64,000 bases of DNA from Planotetraspora thailandica. Lineage in GTDB: Bacteria > Actinomycetota > Actinomycetes > Streptosporangiales > Streptosporangiaceae. Of the stretch, positions 61,881 through 64,000 are shown one piece after another (position 1 is the first letter of the stretch; every line of letters begins with the position of its first letter). The notes below the pieces were generated by a model. The model did not search any database and was not told where the DNA came from. It was given only the letters and a program-made list of their open reading frames with translations. A program made the position numbers and the translations under genes. The stretch lies in NCBI RefSeq assembly GCF_016863335.1, contig NZ_BOOR01000007.1, forward strand, positions 248,001 through 312,000, given 5' to 3'.

Positions 61881-62792
61881 TTGAACCCGTCCGTGGGTGT
61901 CGTGATCCCCACCCGAGGAGACCGGCCGGGCGCGCTCGCCGCCGCGGTGTCGGGCGTGCTCGACCAGTCGTACGGCCGCAGGCTGCACCTCGTCGTGGTC
62001 GTCGACGGCGGCTCGGTCGAGAAGGTGGCCGAGCAGCTCGCGCCCGTCATCTCCACCGCCAAGGGAAGCGTGCGCATCCTGCCCAACCGCCAGCGTCCGG
62101 GCCTGCCCGGAGCGAGGAACACGGGCATCGCCGCGCTCGGCACGGATCTCGTCGCCTTCTGCGACGACGACGACCTGTGGTTGCCCGGCAAGCTGGAGGC
62201 GCAGGCCACTGCCCTCGTCGAGGAGCCCGCGGCCGACTTCGCCAGTTGCGCGATCGAGGTCGAGTACGGCTCCCGCCGCGTTCCCCGCCTGGCCGGTACG
62301 GTTCGCGTGACCCGGGAGCATCTGACCCGTTCGCGGATGATGATGGTGCATTCGTCCACGTTCCTTTTCCGGCGCGGCTCGTTCTGGGTGGACGAGAGCG
62401 CACCGGGAGGTCAGAACGAAGACTGGGACCTCGCACTTCGCGCGGCATGGCGTCACCCCATCGTGCACGTCGACCGGCCGCTCGTGCTGGTCCGCTGGGG
62501 AGCCTCGCAGTACGTCACGAAATGGGCGGACCGCATCGCGGGCCTCGACTGGATGCTCGCTCGCCACCCCGAGCTCGCCGCCGACGCGCGTGGCTCCGCC
62601 CGGATCTACGGCCAGCTGGCGTTCGCCCACGCGGCTCTGGGGCGCCGCCGAGAGGCGGCCCGCTGGGCTCTGAAGGCGTTCGCCGCGCGCAGAGGCGAGC
62701 CGCGCGCGGCCGTCGCCCTGGCCGTCGCGGGCCGGCTCATCTCGGCTGGCGCGGTGCTGAGTCTTCTCAACGCCCGCGGTCACGGCATCTGA
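61881..62792 (+). CDS. GT2 family glycosyltransferase
   Basis: 303 residues. GT-A fold: SVGVVIPTRGDRPGALAAAV, VVVVDGGSVEK, PGARNTGIAALGTDLVAFCD and the DxD-type CDDDDLWLPGKLEAQ; later QNEDWDLALRA (ED of the catalytic base). It is cytosolic, with no membrane segment, and adds one sugar to a lipid-linked oligosaccharide. TTG 61881 is the start with GGAG 8 nt upstream; the longer frame overlaps the sulfotransferase gene. The stop overlaps the WecB gene start (TGATG). Confidence 0.87.
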   Translation: MNPSVGVVIPTRGDRPGALAAAVSGVLDQSYGRRLHLVVVVDGGSVEKVAEQLAPVISTAKGSVRILPNRQRPGLPGARNTGIAALGTDLVAFCDDDDLWLPGKLEAQATALVEEPAADFASCAIEVEYGSRRVPRLAGTVRVTREHLTRSRMMMVHSSTFLFRRGSFWVDESAPGGQNEDWDLALRAAWRHPIVHVDRPLVLVRWGASQYVTKWADRIAGLDWMLARHPELAADARGSARIYGQLAFAHAALGRRREAARWALKAFAARRGEPRAAVALAVAGRLISAGAVLSLLNARGHGI

Positions 62793-63601
62793 TGGCCACC
62801 CGTTCCCGGGTGGCGCATGGCTCGGCCCGAAGGCCCCGCCGCGTGCCGGTGGCAGGGGTGCGGATCGACCCCCTGCCCGAGGCCGAAGTGGTGGCGCACG
62901 TGGCCGCCGCGCTCGGCCACGGCCACGGAGGGCACCTCGTCACTCCCAACGTGGACATCTGCCGGGCGATCTCACGGGACGCCGGGCTGCGTGCGCTGGT
63001 CACCCGCGCCGACCTCGCTGTGGCGGACGGGATGCCGCTGGTCTGGGCCGCCCGGTTGCTCGGCACGCCGCTTCCCGAGCGGGTCACCGGAGCCGATCTG
63101 ATCTGGTCGTTGTCACAGGCCGCGGCGGCCGGTGGCTTCCCCGTGTACCTGCTCGGCGGCCCGCCGGGCGTCGCGGAGACCGCGCGCGACGTGTTGTGCG
63201 CGCGCTATCCCGGGCTGGTTGTGGCCGGTGTCGACGCCCCGCCGTACGGATTCGAGAACTGCCCCCAGGCTCTAGCCGAGGTGCGCAGGAAGCTGATCGA
63301 GGCTGCTCCCCGGCTGGTCTTCGTGGGGCTTGGCTTCCCCAAGCAGGACCGGCTGATCGCGATGGTCCGCGCCGATCTTCCACGCGCGTGGTTCGTCGGG
63401 TGCGGGTCGGCGATCGCCTTCACGGCCGGTGCCGTACGGCGGGCGCCCGCCTGGATGGGCGATCACGGCCTGGAGTGGCTGTTTCGCCTGCTCAGCGAGC
63501 CGGGGCGGCTGGCCAGACGATATCTGGTCGACGATCTGCCCTTCGCCCTCCGCCTGCTCGCCGCATGCCTGATGAAGCGCCTGCTCGGGAAGACGCGCTG
63601 A
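62792..63601 (+). CDS. WecB/TagA/CpsF-family glycosyltransferase
   Basis: 269 residues. HLVTPNVDICRAISRD, LAVADGMPLVWAARLLGTPL, ERVTGADLIW and FPVYLLGGPPGVAETAR are the GT26 motifs, and VFVGLGFPKQDRLIAMVR completes the donor site. GT26 enzymes add N-acetylmannosamine(-uronic acid) or related sugars to lipid-linked intermediates. The ATG overlaps the previous stop. The C-terminal helix (LRLLAACLMKRLLGKTR) is basic-amphipathic and may contact the membrane. Last gene of the glycan run. Confidence 0.9.
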   Translation: MATRSRVAHGSARRPRRVPVAGVRIDPLPEAEVVAHVAAALGHGHGGHLVTPNVDICRAISRDAGLRALVTRADLAVADGMPLVWAARLLGTPLPERVTGADLIWSLSQAAAAGGFPVYLLGGPPGVAETARDVLCARYPGLVVAGVDAPPYGFENCPQALAEVRRKLIEAAPRLVFVGLGFPKQDRLIAMVRADLPRAWFVGCGSAIAFTAGAVRRAPAWMGDHGLEWLFRLLSEPGRLARRYLVDDLPFALRLLAACLMKRLLGKTR

Positions 63602-63604
63602 CTA

Positions 63605-63619
63605 TTGCGATTTTCGCAA
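63605..63619. promoter_or_regulatory. Palindromic operator before XRE gene
   Basis: TTGCGATTTTCGCAA is a perfect 6-bp inverted repeat with a 3-bp centre, 21 bp before the XRE ATG and right after the wecB-like stop. It is probably an autoregulatory site overlapping a compact promoter. Confidence 0.6.
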
Positions 63620-63640
63620 GTCGGGCTTTACGCTGGAAGC

Positions 63641-64000
63641 ATGGCTGGGGAGAAGACGGCGGAACGGGTGCGCCGGCTGATCGGCGAGAGCGGCCTCACG
63701 CAGGCCGAGTTCGCCGCGAAGGCGGGGCTCGACGCTCCGAAGATGTCCAAGTCGTTGTCGGGAGTGCGCCGGTTCACCTCGCTGGACCTGGCGCGGATCG
63801 CCGACGTGGGCGAGGTCTCCGTGGACTGGCTGATCGGCGCCGAACCGGCGTCGCCGTCCATGGCCGCCCGTTCGTCGGCGCTCGCGTCCAAGTCGTCGGA
63901 CGTGGCCGTGCGGGAGGCGGAACGCCTAGCTCAGATCAGGGCAGATCTGGCGTTTCTGGGCTATCGGCAGGAGCCGTCGGGGTTCGTGGCCGCCTCGCTT
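63641..64000 (+). CDS. XRE-family helix-turn-helix protein, truncated by the window end
   Basis: The first 120 residues are visible. TAERVRRLIGESGLTQAEFA and AKAGLDAPKMSKSLSGVRRF form a Cro/CI-type helix-turn-helix, followed by LARIADVGEVSVDWLIGAEP. After a Ser/Ala linker the frame stays open to the edge with REAERLAQIRADLAFLGYRQ. Proteins of this start often continue into an ImmA/IrrE metallopeptidase-like domain and pair with toxins or phage functions; that part is not in the window. It is probably autoregulated through the palindrome upstream. Confidence 0.75.
   Translation, partial: MAGEKTAERVRRLIGESGLTQAEFAAKAGLDAPKMSKSLSGVRRFTSLDLARIADVGEVSVDWLIGAEPASPSMAARSSALASKSSDVAVREAERLAQIRADLAFLGYRQEPSGFVAASL

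Overview
This is a high-GC chromosome segment of an actinomycete. GTG and TTG starts are frequent, mycothiol-dependent and DUF-type actinobacterial families occur, and the housekeeping gene order resembles that of mycobacteria and Streptomyces: pmt/rsmI, metG-tatD-rsmA-ispE, and glmU-prs-rplY-pth. My best guess from memory of gene content is a filamentous member of the Streptosporangiales. That is inference, because no 16S gene lies in the window.

Layout. Positions 1-960 hold decayed DNA (an IS3-type transposase tail and an ABC ATPase scrap) next to tRNA-Arg(CCU). Positions 1.2-11.9 kb are core genes: a secreted hypothetical, a VanY-like M15 peptidase, a SAF protein, mtnP, an FmdB zinc ribbon, a K+/H+ antiporter and 5-formyl-THF cyclo-ligase. 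These are followed by the galU / glp(moeA) / moaC / mog / rimJ-like / glpR(sepX-like) run, which links molybdenum-cofactor-type enzymes to cell division. Positions 11.9-16.6 kb are a decayed integration locus at tRNA-Ala(CGC): the tRNA 3' end plus its terminator occurs three times, bracketing truncated genes, an acyl-CoA dehydrogenase, a GNAT and small hypotheticals. Positions 17-24.4 kb hold a MoxR ATPase with a vWA/metallopeptidase-like partner, a DUF6368-like protein, a mycothiol-dependent enzyme, a divergent AraC/DUF2000 pair and an unknown gene. Positions 24.5-42.2 kb carry protein mannosylation (pmt, GT39, GT2), rsmI, metG, tatD, rsmA, ispE and an ABC-F ATPase, interrupted by a cupin/DUF4267/TetR module and a kinase/FG-GAP pair. 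The rpfB gene usual between tatD and rsmA is missing. Positions 42.2-50.5 kb contain MarR/methyltransferase, a polyphosphate group (CYTH-CHAD, MutT1-like, ppk1), a TetR protein with a long coiled-coil tail, and an acyl-CoA desaturase. Positions 50.9-56.3 kb are tRNA-Gln, glmU, a small coupled ORF, prs, rplY, pth and an exonuclease. Positions 56.4-63.6 kb form one compact operon-like run: polyprenyl-phosphate sugar transferase, cysQ, cysD, cysN, sulfotransferase, GT2 and WecB/TagA transferase. It reads as a pathway for a sulfated surface glycan. An XRE regulator runs off the right edge.

The most unusual feature is a pair of large mirror-symmetric intergenic arrays, at 31.77-32.56 kb (metG to tatD) and 53.97-54.33 kb (prs to rplY). 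Each is built from a roughly 20-bp unit with core GTGATCATGCAG, spaced at 53 bp (about five DNA turns). Units run forward up to a centre and then inverted at the same spacing. In the second array the four forward and four inverted units are symmetric about one point to within 1 bp. I do not recognise this as a described element and consider it the best candidate for something new.
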